DNA of 64,000 bases from Rhabdophis nuchalis (taxonomy: Eukaryota; Chordata; Lepidosauria; Squamata; Natricidae): positions 17,216,019 to 17,280,018 of the forward strand of contig CM077651.1 in the NCBI GenBank assembly GCA_039707465.1, read 5' to 3'. The translations under genes were made by a program, and so were the position numbers. Shown here in pieces: positions 22,507 to 33,526 of this stretch (position 1 is the first letter of the stretch; the number at the start of each line of letters is the position of its first letter). The notes below the pieces were generated by a model. It was not told where the DNA came from, ran no database searches, and saw nothing but the letters and a program-made list of their open reading frames with translations.

Positions 22507-22738
22507 GGTGTAGGTGAACAAGCATTAACACTGTATTTCCTTCCAATTTTGGATAGAATATGGATGATGGACTCATTGTTTTTTCTAGAACCAGTGGGAA
22601 TTTAGGATGGGATCCTTCTTTTTTTTCTCCTCTTGAAAAGCTTCTCAAGTTTATAAGAAATGAATTGGAGTACGATAGTCAGAGACCCCACAGTTGTCAC
22701 AAAACTTTGTTGAATAAGAAAATAACTGATTTGGAGGT

Positions 22739-22925
22739 CTTCTACAGTAGTCTAAACCCCTGCTCAAGCAGGAAACTCCATAACCTTTCAGACGAATAGT
22801 TGTTGAATCTCATCCATTGCTTCTTTTCCTGAATTCAGGTGCTTTGGAGAATAGGTTGATCCCCTCTTCTTTGTGGCCACCCCTTAGACATTGGAACACT
22901 GCTAAAATGTACTTAAAATATAGAA
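22739..22925 (-). mobile_element. CR1 LINE 3' fragment (antisense, internally deleted)
   Basis: The plus strand reads 'acccctgctcaagcaggaaa' and 'ttcaggtgctttggagaata', landmarks of the antisense CR1 end. The segment between them is shorter than in the other copies, so about 90 bp was lost internally. Confidence 0.82.
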
Positions 22926-23759
22926 CTTCGTTATTTCTCCTTAGTCTCCTTCTCTCTTTACTTTTTAACTTTTCCTCCCTCCTTAGCTTGCTATCACTCT
23001 ACCTTGCTCTTCTCACCCTCTATCTCTTTCTCTTTTCTACCTGGTTTCCTCTTCTCCCTTTATTGCTTCCCTTCTGATTATCCCAATATCCTCTCATCAA
23101 CATTTCTTGATAATATACAAATTCTAGCTTCACATTTAAATAATGTAAATTAAAATAATAAGACATCAGGTGCACCTTAGAGAGAAAACTTCTCTATCAT
23201 AATTTATTCTTTTTACTCAAGGCCATTATTTATTCTATCATTGCATTACAATATTAAGGAAAGAATAAACAGAAAACAACTTCTCCAAGGTTGTTAGCAA
23301 GATATATTAATTGTATTTTACAGGGTGTTCTTGTTTTCAAGGAATGAGCATTGCTGTAAGTAATACAGGAAGAATAAATAAGGTTTGGATTAAGATAAGG
23401 AATCCACCAGAAATAGAAAGAGGGAGAGACAGAATATAATACAGCATCAGAAAAGAACTTAACTGACCTTTTGTCCAGTTCAATTTTCAATGCAAAAACA
23501 GTGGGGGACAACCCCTCCCCCACCAAAAAAATTAGTCCTTCATATTCTTTCAACAGTCCTGCTATTTTTATTTGGAGCTCTTTGGTGTCATTTAAATAAA
23601 AATAAAATAAAACAAAAGCTTACTTGTTAGACACAGTAAGAAAAATCACTGAGTTCTCTTTAAAAAACTATTGGATAGAAGAAAGGAAAAAAAGAACATA
23701 TTAAATATATTATTATAAATTATCTGAAGTCCTATGAGGTAGGGGGCGTATATTATATG
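22926..23759. other. No recognised feature
   Basis: Pyrimidine-rich at 22930-23075, then AT-rich. The minus frame 23254-23553 shows no domain. Confidence 0.4.
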
Positions 23760-24449
23760 TTATAATACAGACGTACAGACATTAATTTGATCAAAGAAGA
23801 AGGAGAACCTTTTGTTGTGGCCCACCAGTGGTCAGCAGAGCTGGAAGCCGAGTTGGACAGTAAGGAGGTTGGGGAGGAACATCGGCAAGTCCTGGAGGCT
23901 GGGGAAGACTCAGACGAGGGCTCTGGGTTGGAGGCAGAGATGGGACCAAGGCTGTCTGGCAGTTCTCAGCTGCTTTTGGAGATGGAAAGCAGTGAGGCAG
24001 AGGAACAGCTGGAACCTGTTCCCAGTGTGCACATACGCAGAGCTGCCAGAAGAAAAGAACAGCTAAGAAATCAGGGTTGATTTGGCAGTAAAGCCACAGG
24101 TGGATGCTGAAGGAAATAAAAATAAAAGAAGAGTGAAAGGGGAGTGGGCCTTTGCAGGAAACAATTTGTTTGTTTGCTCATTTGTTTCAGGAGTGTGAAG
24201 ATCTGTCCATGAGTCTCAGAAACTCTGTGCCAAGTCTTTCCTTGCACAGCACTACATTTGGAAAATATTTACATAGCAACTTTCCAAGCTAGATAGGTTC
24301 TGTGGTCATAAATTCACTTTTGAAAGACTGTTTACCAGGCCTTTGCTGAAGGTGAATGAAAGGAATTCACATTTGTTTAATAAAAGGGTTGTTTTTTGAG
24401 GCGACTAGGAATCTGCTTTGTGCTTTTTGGGGAAGCCTAGATCAGAACA
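23760..24449 (+). mobile_element. LTR-like dispersed repeat carrying a 97-codon open frame
   Basis: The 3' half (24185-24449) is repeated antisense at 61741-61985. It carries a polyadenylation-like 'tttaataaaagg' near 24378, followed by a conserved end 'gggaagcctagatcagaaca', an LTR-like layout. The frame 23787-24080 encodes an acidic, glutamate-rich segment ending in a basic cluster ('VHIRRAARRKEQL'). No LTR boundary with duplication could be fixed on the left. The open frame may be retroelement coding sequence or chance. Confidence 0.5.
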
Positions 24450-24620
24450 CCTATTTATCTCTCACATTTACATACCTTCAAACTGTTAGGTGGGAAGGAG
24501 CTGGAGCAAATAATGAGACATGACCCCATTGCACAGCTCTTGGGCCTCCAAGACGGACTGTCAGTTCTCCAGCTGACAAGCTCAGCATCTTGAGTCACTG
24601 AGCAATCACTCCCCTTATAC
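24450..24620 (-). mobile_element. tRNA-derived SINE head (antisense, 3' truncated)
   Basis: The complement reads 'gattgctcagtgactcaaga', an A-box-like start, then a SINE body 'cacctaacagtttgaaggta' that matches the sense copy at 62029-62340. It stops at 'agataaatagg', adjoining the LTR-like repeat. The SINE body distal to that point is missing. Confidence 0.65.
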
Positions 24621-24891
24621 CTTAACTATCTGTGAAAACTATGACCTAAACTTTCTCTTTTTGTAGTTGATATTATATTTATTTATTTGTGATTCATGAT
24701 AGACATGCATCCAGCAATTAGTTAATAAACTTTTGTTTATTGGGTTTAAACCCTGAGTGACTTACATTTTTTTTAAAAAAAAATACACAATTTAAGTTAA
24801 CATAACCACCCTGGATGAAATAAACAAGTAACATTAAACAAATTCAACACAGGCTCTACAAGAACCCTAACACAGGTTGTTGAATAGAGTC

Positions 24892-25293
24892 CAGTGGTGG
24901 GTTTCTGCAAGCTTGCACCTACTCGCAAGAGCCGGATGGTGAAATTTAGAGAACCGGTGAGAGGGGGTTCCACCGGCGGACCCAGAAGTAAGTCTGGCCT
25001 GCCGCTGCCAGTAACCCAATGGGGAGGAAAGGAAAGGAAGGCAGAAAGTAAAAAAGGAAAGAAAGGAAGGAAGGAAGGAAGGAAGAAAGGAAAGAAAGAA
25101 AGAAAAAAAAGAAAGAAAGAATCATCACAATTGAGCCCAACATTTTGGTTGCTAAGCAAGAGCGTTGTTAAATGAGTTTCACCACATTTTACAAGTTGGC
25201 CACTCCCACCCTGTCACATGACTGCCAAGCCACGCCCACAAAATAGGCCACGCCTAGAGAGTAGGTTCTAAAAAAAATTGAAACCCACCACTG
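24892..25293 (-). mobile_element. hAT family A with internal GAAA/GGAA array (antisense), perfect TSD
   Basis: Ends 'cagtggtgggtttctgca' and 'ttgaaacccaccactg'. Perfect 8-bp duplication atagagtc at 24884-24891 and 25294-25301. The array at about 25030-25120 is interrupted (GGAAA, GAAGG, GAAA). The 'ttttggttgctaagcaagag' block follows it. Confidence 0.96.
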
Positions 25294-25301
25294 ATAGAGT
25301 C

Positions 25302-26357
25302 AATATGGTTGTGCAAATGGTGACACAGAAGATAGATTTATTATTATTATTTTAAAAAAGTGAAAACTAAGCTTATAAGAAGGCAATAGTTAGGAACTTC
25401 AATGAAGCAGGAAGAGAAAAATCAACTGAAAACTCCTCATTTCCTTATTTTAAGTACCATATTCTGCACTGTAAAAGGGAACCTGATGGTGATTTGCTGC
25501 CATTGTCTCCTGACACTAGCTACTCAAAAAGAGGTAATGATTCTTCAAAGACTCATAATATATTTCTTCAGAGGTTTAAGTGTCAAGTTTTAAATAGGTA
25601 CCACAGAACAGTTATTTTAGAAAACGCAGTCATTTCTGACCACCCTTTCAATCACAGAATAATTTACAGCTTGACATCGTTTGATCTGCCCTTTAAAAAG
25701 TGAACTGCACTCAAGCTTAAAATGTTAGGAATTAATCAGTGAATGGTCAGTTCTCTCACTGTCCTATCATTGGTGAATTGTATAATCTTCCTTTTATTTG
25801 TAGCTAAAGTGTTTTACCAATTCAAGGTGTAATCCTATATAATTCCTATCTAGAATGACATCCTGTTGACCACTCTTTTCTCCTAAAGTAGGATATAATG
25901 TTTTAGTCAATGTGCTTGGATAAAAGAAATAGTTTTATCAAACAAGCAAACAATTAAAGCAAACCACAGTGCTTACTGTTAAAAAAATCAAATCTCTGAA
26001 ACTTGTGTAATTGATCACCTTCACATTAAAGTTATAATAAGTAAATAATGAGCAGCCTACTTTTCTGTTCAAGCATTAGCTAATATGTCCTAAATGACTA
26101 TATTGTCATTTAAACATCAAGGGAATATTCGATTTCAACATCTAGCAAGTGAGATAACAACCAACTCTTCCTTTAGAAGAAACAATAGAAGAGAAACATT
26201 TTTTTCTATTGAATTACTGGAGAACTGCAACTAATTTATCAAAGCATGATAAATTAAATATCTATCATCTCATCAATTTGGCTGCAGCATTCACACTCCA
26301 GATACCTTCTTGGAAATCCTGCCACCTAGCGGAATCTCAGAAACATGCCATTATGGA
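25302..26357. other. AT-rich DNA, no recognised feature
   Basis: No repeat, exon or structured RNA recognised. Confidence 0.4.
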
Positions 26358-26457
26358 CAACCATTTGTCTAAAATGGTATAGGGTTTCCTGGACTACAAG
26401 ACTTCCAAGGTCCCTTCCAACTCTCTTAATCTGTGGCTGTAGAAGATAGAATAGAAT
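26358..26457 (+). mobile_element. CR1 LINE 3' terminus
   Basis: 'caaccatttgtctaaaatgg' to 'ccaaggtcccttccaactct', the last 80 bp of CR1, ending in a residual 'agatagaatagaatg' with pentamer character. Extremely 5'-truncated. Confidence 0.85.
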
Positions 26458-26509
26458 GTGGATAGTTGGAGCCGGCTGTGGAGCATCTCAAGAGAATGAT
26501 TAAGGTGCC

Positions 26510-26636
26510 ATTTTTTGTTTTATCATTTCATTGCTTCATGGTGATGTTTTATAGTGATTGGGTTTTATTGTTGTCTTAAGCTGCCCAGTGTTGTTTAAAT
26601 TGGGCAGCCATACAAATCTTTTAAATAAATAAAATA
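26510..26636 (+). mobile_element. LINE 3' end of L2-like type, diverged
   Basis: Ends 'gggcagccatacaaatcttt' and 'aaataaataaaa', resembling the terminal motif of L2-like LINEs. Confidence 0.55.
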
Positions 26637-27129
26637 GTCAAACACCATGGATAATGTTTTGCAGAATGGTTTCCGCATCCATGAACAAGTGTCACTTGAG
26701 ACATTTTATAGTCAGGAAGGGACTGTTTTTTTCCTTCATTGCCATCTATCACTGAGAATTAGAACTCCTTGGTGATGTAATAGTAGGTGATGCACATGGA
26801 ATATTGTTGATTTTTCTAGGCATCACTTGAACTTCTGCAGAAATTTATTGACATTCTCAGCAAGGCTTACTGAAGCATTCAGAGACAAGAGTATGGCATC
26901 AGTGGGCATCTTGTGTAGACTCTTCAAGCATATCCTAGGGATATGTTTTATAGATAGGTTTGTGAAGAAATAAAGTTCAGTACCAACAGTTCTGAGGAAA
27001 GGAACTTGATTTGTGGAAATCAGCATCAGAAAAGAATTTAAAGTCAGGAGGAGACAGGGATAAAAGTGGACATTTGTTCATAGATGCCACACTTGGTTGA
27101 GTATGACTCACTGGAGTGCATATTTTACT

Positions 27130-27355
27130 ATTATTTAATAGCACTAGCACTTAGACTTATATACCACAGCCCTCTTTAAGCAGTTTACAGAATCAGCATC
27201 AACACTCTGGGTCCTCATTTTACCCACCTCGGAAGGATGGAAGGCTGAGTCAACCTTGAGACTGGTGAGATTTGAACTGGCAAATTGCAGGCAGCTGGGA
27301 GTGAGCAGAAGTAGTCTGCAGTATTGCCCTCTAACCACTGTGCCACTCTGGCTAA
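27130..27355 (-). mobile_element. Sauria-type SINE (antisense)
   Basis: The plus strand reads 'cacttagacttatataccac' (BovB-like tail in complement), 'ggaaggatggaaggctgagt' and 'aaccactgtgccactctggc' (complement of the tRNA-like A-box region). B-box-like 'gagatttgaactgg'. The tail similarity to BovB LINEs is family knowledge. Four further copies are in the window. Confidence 0.9.
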
Positions 27356-27717
27356 TAAGAAACATATTTATAATTATAAACTTATTTCATAAATTATAAA
27401 TGCTTATTTATTCACAATAGTTCCGTGCCAAGCAATTGCCCAGCATAATATGACCCATGGGGCTGATCCTAATCCCCTGCTTATTGACTATGGAGCACTT
27501 TTCCAAAATATGGTCCCTTCAACCCAAAGATGGGGATAGTGATTCATTTTCCAGGATTTTTAACCATCTAGGTTCCCACCACACAATTTGTTTTCCTGAC
27601 TTGCTCTGTATTACTACAGAGGAAGATAAATTCTGTCCCAAAGAGGCACCATAAGAAAGATAAATTATCTTTAATATCCTAAACTCTATTTTCGCTCATT
27701 GAAATCAATATCAACTT
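27356..27717. other. No recognised feature
   Basis: AT-rich; the frame 27457-27654 shows no domain. Confidence 0.4.
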
Positions 27718-27962
27718 ATGGTAAAGGTTCTCCCACACATGAGTGCTGATTGTTTCCGGCTCTAGGGGTCGTACTCATCTCTGTTTCTAAGCTGAAGAGC
27801 CAGCGCTGTCCGAAGATGTCTCCATGGTCATGTGGCCAGCATGACTAAATGCAGAAGGTGCACCTTCCCACTAAAGGTGGTTCCTATTTTTCTACTTGCA
27901 TTTTTATTTGCTTTCGAACTGCTAGGTTGCCAGAAGCTGGGACAAGTAATGGGAGCTCACTG
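27718..27962 (-). mobile_element. tRNA-derived SINE body (antisense)
   Basis: Complement of the SINE body seen at 1-248: plus strand 'ggtaaaggttctcccacaca' is the tail, then 'gtactcatctctgtttctaa', 'tggccagcatgactaaatgc' and 'tcgaactgctaggttgccag' toward the head. The tRNA head is not clear. Confidence 0.85.
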
Positions 27963-28089
27963 ATAAGGGGGGAAATCCAATATTAGAAATTAGGTTTGAT
28001 CCGAACATTTGTGAATGTCTAATACAGGATTGGGATAAATAAATACCTGGGCAACACCGGGTTAACAGCTAGTCGTGATATAAAAACCA

Positions 28090-28275
28090 CAAGCGGTCCT
28101 TGATTTATGACCATATTTTTTTGTTGCTTAACCACCAGGTAGTGGTTAAGAGAATTGTGTCTGATTTTATGATCTTTTTTGCTAATTGCCAAGAGCCTGA
28201 ATTTTGATCCCAAGACCACGGGATGCTACAATGGTCATTGCGAGGACAGTTGTAAGTAACTTTTTTTCAGTTACT
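28090..28275. mobile_element. Mariner-type MITE, internally deleted
   Basis: Shares 'tccttgatttatgaccat' and 'ttttgatcccaagaccacgg'-type blocks with the family of 30055-30412 but is about half its length. Termini are eroded. Confidence 0.6.
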
Positions 28276-28754
28276 TAAATATCTAAGCCACTCAAATCTC
28301 TGGTCATCTCTTTCTAATTCAAAAAGCCTTCCATCTCTCAGCAACACCTACTCTTTCATCCAAACTAAACAGAAAGCTGCAAAATATAATTTCCAAACCT
28401 TCTCCTTTTTTGTTTTTTTTTGCATCTTGTAGCATCTTATATTTAACTCATGTTTTGTTTTGTTTTTTATCCTGCCATGCAAATTTAGATATATTCTTCT
28501 GCCACTGTTTAAATGGCACATCGGGTGTCAAAACAAGTATTGTCTGAAACAAAATATCATCCTGGGCAAAAGACATTCATTTTTATCACAGACATTCTAA
28601 TCAGCAATGACAGCTGGAGTATCTCTCATCTCAATATATGTTTTCTTTTTAAACTTCAGTCTTAACATAGTTATTTTGAAATAACAAACAATTCATATTT
28701 GTCATAGTGATACCCAGTCATTTTAGCTTCTTCTCAATCTTAAGCAATGTTGTA
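28276..28754. other. No recognised feature
   Basis: AT-rich DNA with T runs near 28410 and 28455. Confidence 0.4.
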
Positions 28755-29007
28755 AAACTTTTGAGTAGTTTGGAGAACTAGTAAATACCTTCTCTGACTG
28801 GGCACGCCCCCCATCTGTTCTCTGCCTCCCAAGTCCCAGCTGATCGAGAGGGAATGCAGATTTTGCAGTATCCTTTCCCTGGAGTGGGGTGGGAATGGAG
28901 ATTTTATAGTATCTTTCCACTCCCATGCCCACCAAGCCATGTCCACCAAGCCACGCCCACCAACCCATGCCCACCAGGCCACACCCACAGAACCGGTAGT
29001 AAAAAAA
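28755..29007. mobile_element. hAT MITE, family C, both ends eroded
   Basis: The interior matches 14433-14681: 'ttgagtagtttggagaacta', a local repeat of 'ccaccaagccacgcccacca' type, and 'gaaccggtagtaaaa' near the right end. Terminal CAG and duplication are not preserved. The minus frame over the CCA-rich part is low complexity. Confidence 0.78.
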
Positions 29008-29184
29008 AAATAGCATGAGCTGAAATTATTCAGAAGGAACAGGTTGGTTAAGGATTAAGCAGCAAAGAATGAATTAAAAGCAAAGATTCAAATAATTCAA
29101 AGTTTAATCATTTGATTTAAAAATATATATAATCTAAATTAAAATCATTTAATTTGAAAGTTTAACATCACATTATAAAATAAT

Positions 29185-29637
29185 GTTGAGATTCTGGAAA
29201 GAGAGCAGAGAAGGGAAATAAGGATGATTAAGGGGCTGGAGGCTAAAACATATGAAGAATGGTTGCAGGAATTGGGTATGTCTACTCCAATGAAAAGTAG
29301 GACTAGGGGTGACATGGTAGCAATGTTGCAATATTTGAAGGGCTCCTACAAAGACAAGGAGGTCAAACTATTTTGACCGCCTCATCACCTGAGGGTAGGA
29401 CAAGAAACAATGGATGGAAGCAACCTAGAATTAAGGAGAAATTTCCTACCATCGAGTGCAATGAACCAATGGAATAGCTTTCCTTCAGGAGTTCTGGGTG
29501 CTCTTTCACTGGAAGCTTTCAAAAAGAGATTGAACAACCATTTGACTGACATGGCATAGGATCTCCTGTTCAAGCAGAGGGTTAGACTAGAAGACCTCCA
29601 AGGTCCTTTCAGCTATATTATTCTATGTTCCATTACA
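29185..29637 (+). mobile_element. CR1 LINE ORF2 tail and 3' end
   Basis: Sense CR1: 'aacatatgaagaatggttgc', 'aggagaaatttcctaccatc' and 'agaagacctccaaggtcctt' in order. Stops break the ORF2 tail (for example at about 29375, just after 'gtcaaactattttga'). Ends in 'tattattctatgttcc'. Confidence 0.92.
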
Positions 29638-30054
29638 TTGTTCTACTTCCTATTATATCTATGTTTAACATTAATACTTCTCAAATGAAGATAATTCAGA
29701 TTTGAACAAATATTTGTTACCCAACAAAAACTGGCCTAAGAAATTTTGACTGAACAGTTTTGTGTCTCCTGTCATTATATAGATATCTGTATTTGGTAAA
29801 TATTGTTTTTAAAAAAATGGTAAATGTGGCAGGTAAAAAAATAGATATTCCTAACTGCGCACAATCTTAAATAGCTTGTGAAATTTCTGAACTTGGAATA
29901 CAATTCCTAAATAATATATAGAATTTAAATATTTATCACATCTTTCTCTCACTTATACCTACTTAACTTGGGTCTCTTGGAAAACATGTCTTATAATTTA
30001 TATTTAGCCTTTCCTCCTTACTTCCTCACATCAGTCTGAGTAATAGATAAAGAT
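29638..30054. other. AT-rich DNA, no recognised feature
   Basis: Nothing supported. Confidence 0.4.
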
Positions 30055-30412
30055 GGAACATCCAAGTTACTGAAAAAAGTGAGTTATGACCATTTTTCAC
30101 ACTTATGACTATTGAAGCATCCCTTTGGTCACATAATCAAAACTCAGATGCTTGGCAACCGACTCACATTTATGACATTTGCAGTGTCTAAAGGTCATGC
30201 GATCATCTTTTGCAATCTTCTGATAAGCAAAGTCAATGGGGAAACCAGATTTACTTAACAACCGTGTTACTAATTTAACCACTGCAGTGATTCAGTTAAC
30301 AAATGTGGCAAGAAGTTGTAAGATGTGGCAAAACTTACTTAACAAATGTTTCACTTAACAACATCAATTTTGGGCTCAGTTGTGATCGTACGTTGAGGAC
30401 TATCTGTATATG
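30055..30412. mobile_element. Mariner-type MITE ('no-longer-coding', about 360 bp)
   Basis: Characteristic low-complexity alternation of 'acttaacaa' and 'ttatgac' motifs. The right end 'acgttgaggactatctgta' precedes a TA. The left terminal repeat is lost, so the element is truncated there. Its right-hand 60 bp in complement ('gatcacaactgagcccaaaa') is the segment that reappears inside hAT family A. Confidence 0.78.
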
Positions 30413-30444
30413 CAATCTGTAGTTGTGAAATTTTTCAGGTTGTA

Positions 30445-30590
30445 TTAACAGAGTTGGAAAGGACCTTGCAGGTCATCTAGTCAAACCCCCTGCCCTAGCA
30501 GGAGACCCTACATTTGCCTCATATCTAGGATCGAACTCACAACCTCCTGATTGTGAGGTGGGAGCTCCACCTCTAGGCCACAGCAGCAAG
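30445..30590 (-). mobile_element. tRNA-headed SINE with CR1 tail (antisense)
   Basis: The complement reads an A-box-like 'tggcctagaggtggagctcc', a B box 'gagttcgatcctag', and then about 75 bp that match the CR1 3' end ('ctgcaaggtcctttccaact'). It therefore joins a tRNA-like promoter to a CR1 terminus, the standard plan of a SINE moved by CR1. One copy only in this window. Confidence 0.72.
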
Positions 30591-31624
30591 TATGAGAGTT
30601 CATGACTTGGCAGAGACATGGTAACAAGATCAGCCAATGAATAGACATGGCAACTGGGTCAGCCAATGAGGGCTGTTTGGAAACTGAAACAGTATTTGCT
30701 GTGTGAACAACAAGGAGACAGCAAGGAGCCTGGTCATGACTTAACTTTTGTATGAAAGCTCTGAGTCTGTGCTGAGATCTAAACTTGTCTGCTGCTCTAA
30801 ACTGAAACTGTTCTCTCCTCTTCTTGTGTTTTGCTTGTTTTTACTACCACGTTGGAAAACCTGCTTTTGGTATTGTATAGTTACTTCATGTGTTATATTA
30901 TATATAAAGAGAAATGAATGAATCCTGCTGAATCAGTTACCTGTGTGCACTTTCTGGATATGATTGCTGCTGCAAACTCTGACAAAAATGGTCTCTCCTG
31001 TGTGTTAGAGAAATATATGATTTTTTTCCAGGTAATGACTGTTAAACATTTGGAACCATGTTCATACTTTTCAATGCTGGTTACCATGCTACCATGTTTT
31101 AGCACAGGTGACATGTGACATGATGCTGGTAAGAAACACCCACCCACCGACACACACACAAAAGGTGAATCATCAGGCAAGCTGAATGTTCTGAACTTGG
31201 CAATTTATTCAGCTTTTAGCCCACTACAAGCTGAAAGGTAATTATCTTATCACAATGTGTGTTTGCTAGCACTTCAATATTGTGTGGGGAGATTGACAGA
31301 TACCTCAAAACAATTTAAAGTTGAGCGAGTCTCGTTTCCAAAAAGTAGGCATATAATAGGGGATTATATGATTATATGTATCAACAGGCAAAGAAGGAAT
31401 CTTGATTAGTTTAATCAAGCTGCTCACTCTCTCTCTCTCTCTTAGCCTAATCAGTATCTTCAGAATTTCTATCCAGACTTCTGGGTGTAATTAGAATGCT
31501 TAAAAACAGCTAAAGACTGGATTAGAGGCAGAGTAGTAAGTTCAAGTGATAGATAAGAAGTATTGACTTAGAGCATAGTTTTCAAAGGATGGAGAGAACC
31601 AAGGTTAACTAGTGAAGCTGGAAT
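30591..31624. other. No recognised feature
   Basis: Contains short direct repeat 'cagccaatga' (about 30633 and 30662) in a possible LTR remnant at 30595-30890, and a short (CT)n at 31424-31441. Frames 30893-31180 and 30918-31118 are antisense to each other with no domain. Confidence 0.35.
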
Positions 31625-31850
31625 AGCAATAACGCTTAGACTTATATACCGCTTTATAGTGCTTTATAGCCATCTCTAAGTGGTTTACAGTGTCAGCATA
31701 TTGCCCCCAACAATCTGGGTCTTTATTTTACCGACCTTGGAAGGATGGAAGGCAACCTTGAGTCAGTGAGAATCAAACTGCAGACAGCTGGCAGTCAGCA
31801 AAAGTAGCCTGCAATACTGCATTTTAACCACTGCACCACTATCACTCATG
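31625..31850 (-). mobile_element. Sauria-type SINE (antisense)
   Basis: 'cgcttagacttatataccgc', 'cagcatattgcccccaacaa', 'ttggaaggatggaaggcaac', and a tRNA-like end 'taaccactgcaccactatca'. Nearly full length. Confidence 0.92.
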
Positions 31851-32097
31851 CATAATAGAATTAGGCATGGTACTATTCTCTGAAGGGAAAAATGATCTAG
31901 CTGGTCGGCATGAAGTACCCTTCATTCTAAAGAAAAGCCACAACTTTCTGAAATGTACAAATATGCTTTATGTTCTGATTATGATGGTTTTCTCCTTTTC
32001 CACTGCAATAATATATTTTAAATTTAATGATATTTTGCTTGATATTCTCTTCACATTTACTGTACACTTTACGTAACATGGAAGAATTCATCCAATG

Positions 32098-32400
32098 TAT
32101 TTACATTCAGTGCTCCATCACTGGAGGCTTTAAAGAAGAGATTGGACAGCCAATCTTGTCTGGAATGGTATAGGGTCTCTTGCTGGAACCGGCAGTGACC
32201 CAGATCTGCCACATACCCCGAACCAGTTGCATCATCTTGTTCTTTGCTTCTGCACATGTGCAGAACAGTTTTTATTGCACTGTGCATGTATGTGCACATC
32301 AAGTGCGCCCACAAACAAACTGGCAGTAGTGCTTGCCAGAACCCACCCCTGTAGAAGACCTCCAAGGTCCCTTCCAACTCTGTTATTCTGTTCTGTTTAT
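32098..32400 (+). mobile_element. CR1 LINE 3' end, split by an hAT remnant
   Basis: 'ctggaggctttaaagaagag' to 'tggtatagggtctcttgct', interrupted at about 32172-32351, then 'agaagacctccaaggtccct' and a 'attctgttctgttt' pentamer-like end. Confidence 0.88.
32172..32351. mobile_element. hAT family B remnant inside CR1 (left end missing)
   Basis: Matches 47199-47369 and 59838-60079 from 'ggaaccggcagtgacccag' to the right terminus 'cagaacccacccctg'. The left about 75 bp and part of the neighbouring CR1 are missing, consistent with one deletion across the junction. Confidence 0.8.
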
Positions 32401-33116
32401 TTATCCAATTTAGAGACTCCCCATCTCACTCTTGGCTTGATTATTCTTTGTTTTAGTCCTTGACATGAGTCATCCTTAATCTAACTGTGCTACAGATTTC
32501 CAGCTACAGCTTGCCTGAATAAAAAAGAAAAATCCTTCTCCAAAAACTTTTTAAATGATGTTCATGTTTCAGTTAAAATATTCAGGACTTCAGGGACTCT
32601 TTTGGAAAAGAAACAAAGTTCTGAATCAGGAATTTCTTTAAAAAAATATCCATGTTTTTGCTTGTCATATTGATGTATTATTCTCGTGCCCTTTGTCATT
32701 GTTCATTTTATTGTTCTATCATTTTACTTATATTCTGTTTATACTCCTTGTTTTTTTTCTTCCCTTTTAATCATTGTAAGCCACCCAGAGTAACCCAAAT
32801 AAATTTAACAAATAAATAAAATTGTTTCTTAGTGAACTGGGTATGGTATTCCACAATCTGGTTGGTCACTGTATTTGTCATATCACCCCAAAATTTCTTT
32901 GGTTGCTATTTCTTTGGATTCTAATTGACCATTGATTGTATCCTAAGGCATACAAATTAAAATGAACTATCTATCAATAAATTATTACAGAAAACAGACA
33001 ATTTGTAAATATTAAAAAAAAGTTTATTGTTTGCATACAGTATAAATATATTGAATAAAGTATAATTCTCCTGACATTCCAGTTGCCATGAAACCAAGAT
33101 GAAAACAAATAACATA
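32401..33116. other. AT-rich DNA with a diverged L2-like tail at about 32750-32822
   Basis: 'gtaagccacccagagtaacc' followed by 'aaataaatttaacaaataaa' is the end of an L2-like LINE. The rest has no recognised feature. Confidence 0.5.
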
Positions 33117-33392
33117 TCATATTTTTTGGACTATAGCACACACTGGAGTATAAGATGCAGCAAGATTTTGAAGAGGTAATTTTTTAAAAAAAAATGTTTT
33201 TGCCTTCCCTGGCCTGCAGAAACACACTGCAGGCCTCCCAAACCCTCTGCGTGTCCATTTTTTTTGGGGAGGGGGAAGGGATGCACGGGGCAAGGTTTTG
33301 GAAGGCCAAAAATGGCTGTATTCAATGTATAAGACACACCCAGATTTTCACTTTGGGGGGAAAAGGCGTGTTTTATAATCCGAAAAATACAG
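33117..33392. mobile_element. Mariner-type MITE with TA flanks
   Basis: Left 'tcatattttttggactatag' and right complement 'ctgtatttttcggattata' are inverted repeats. TA lies at 33115-33116 and 33393-33394. A second inner inverted block 'gtataagacacacccagatt' is present. 276 bp, no coding capacity. Confidence 0.85.
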
Positions 33393-33526
33393 TATGTACT
33401 ATTTTAAACAGTGCTAGTGTTGTACAGTTATTTCTGACCATCATATTCTAGAATGTCAACTTATCTATCATTCTAATACCTACTTTCTAATACATACATA
33501 GTATATCCTTCCATGTCCACCTAACC

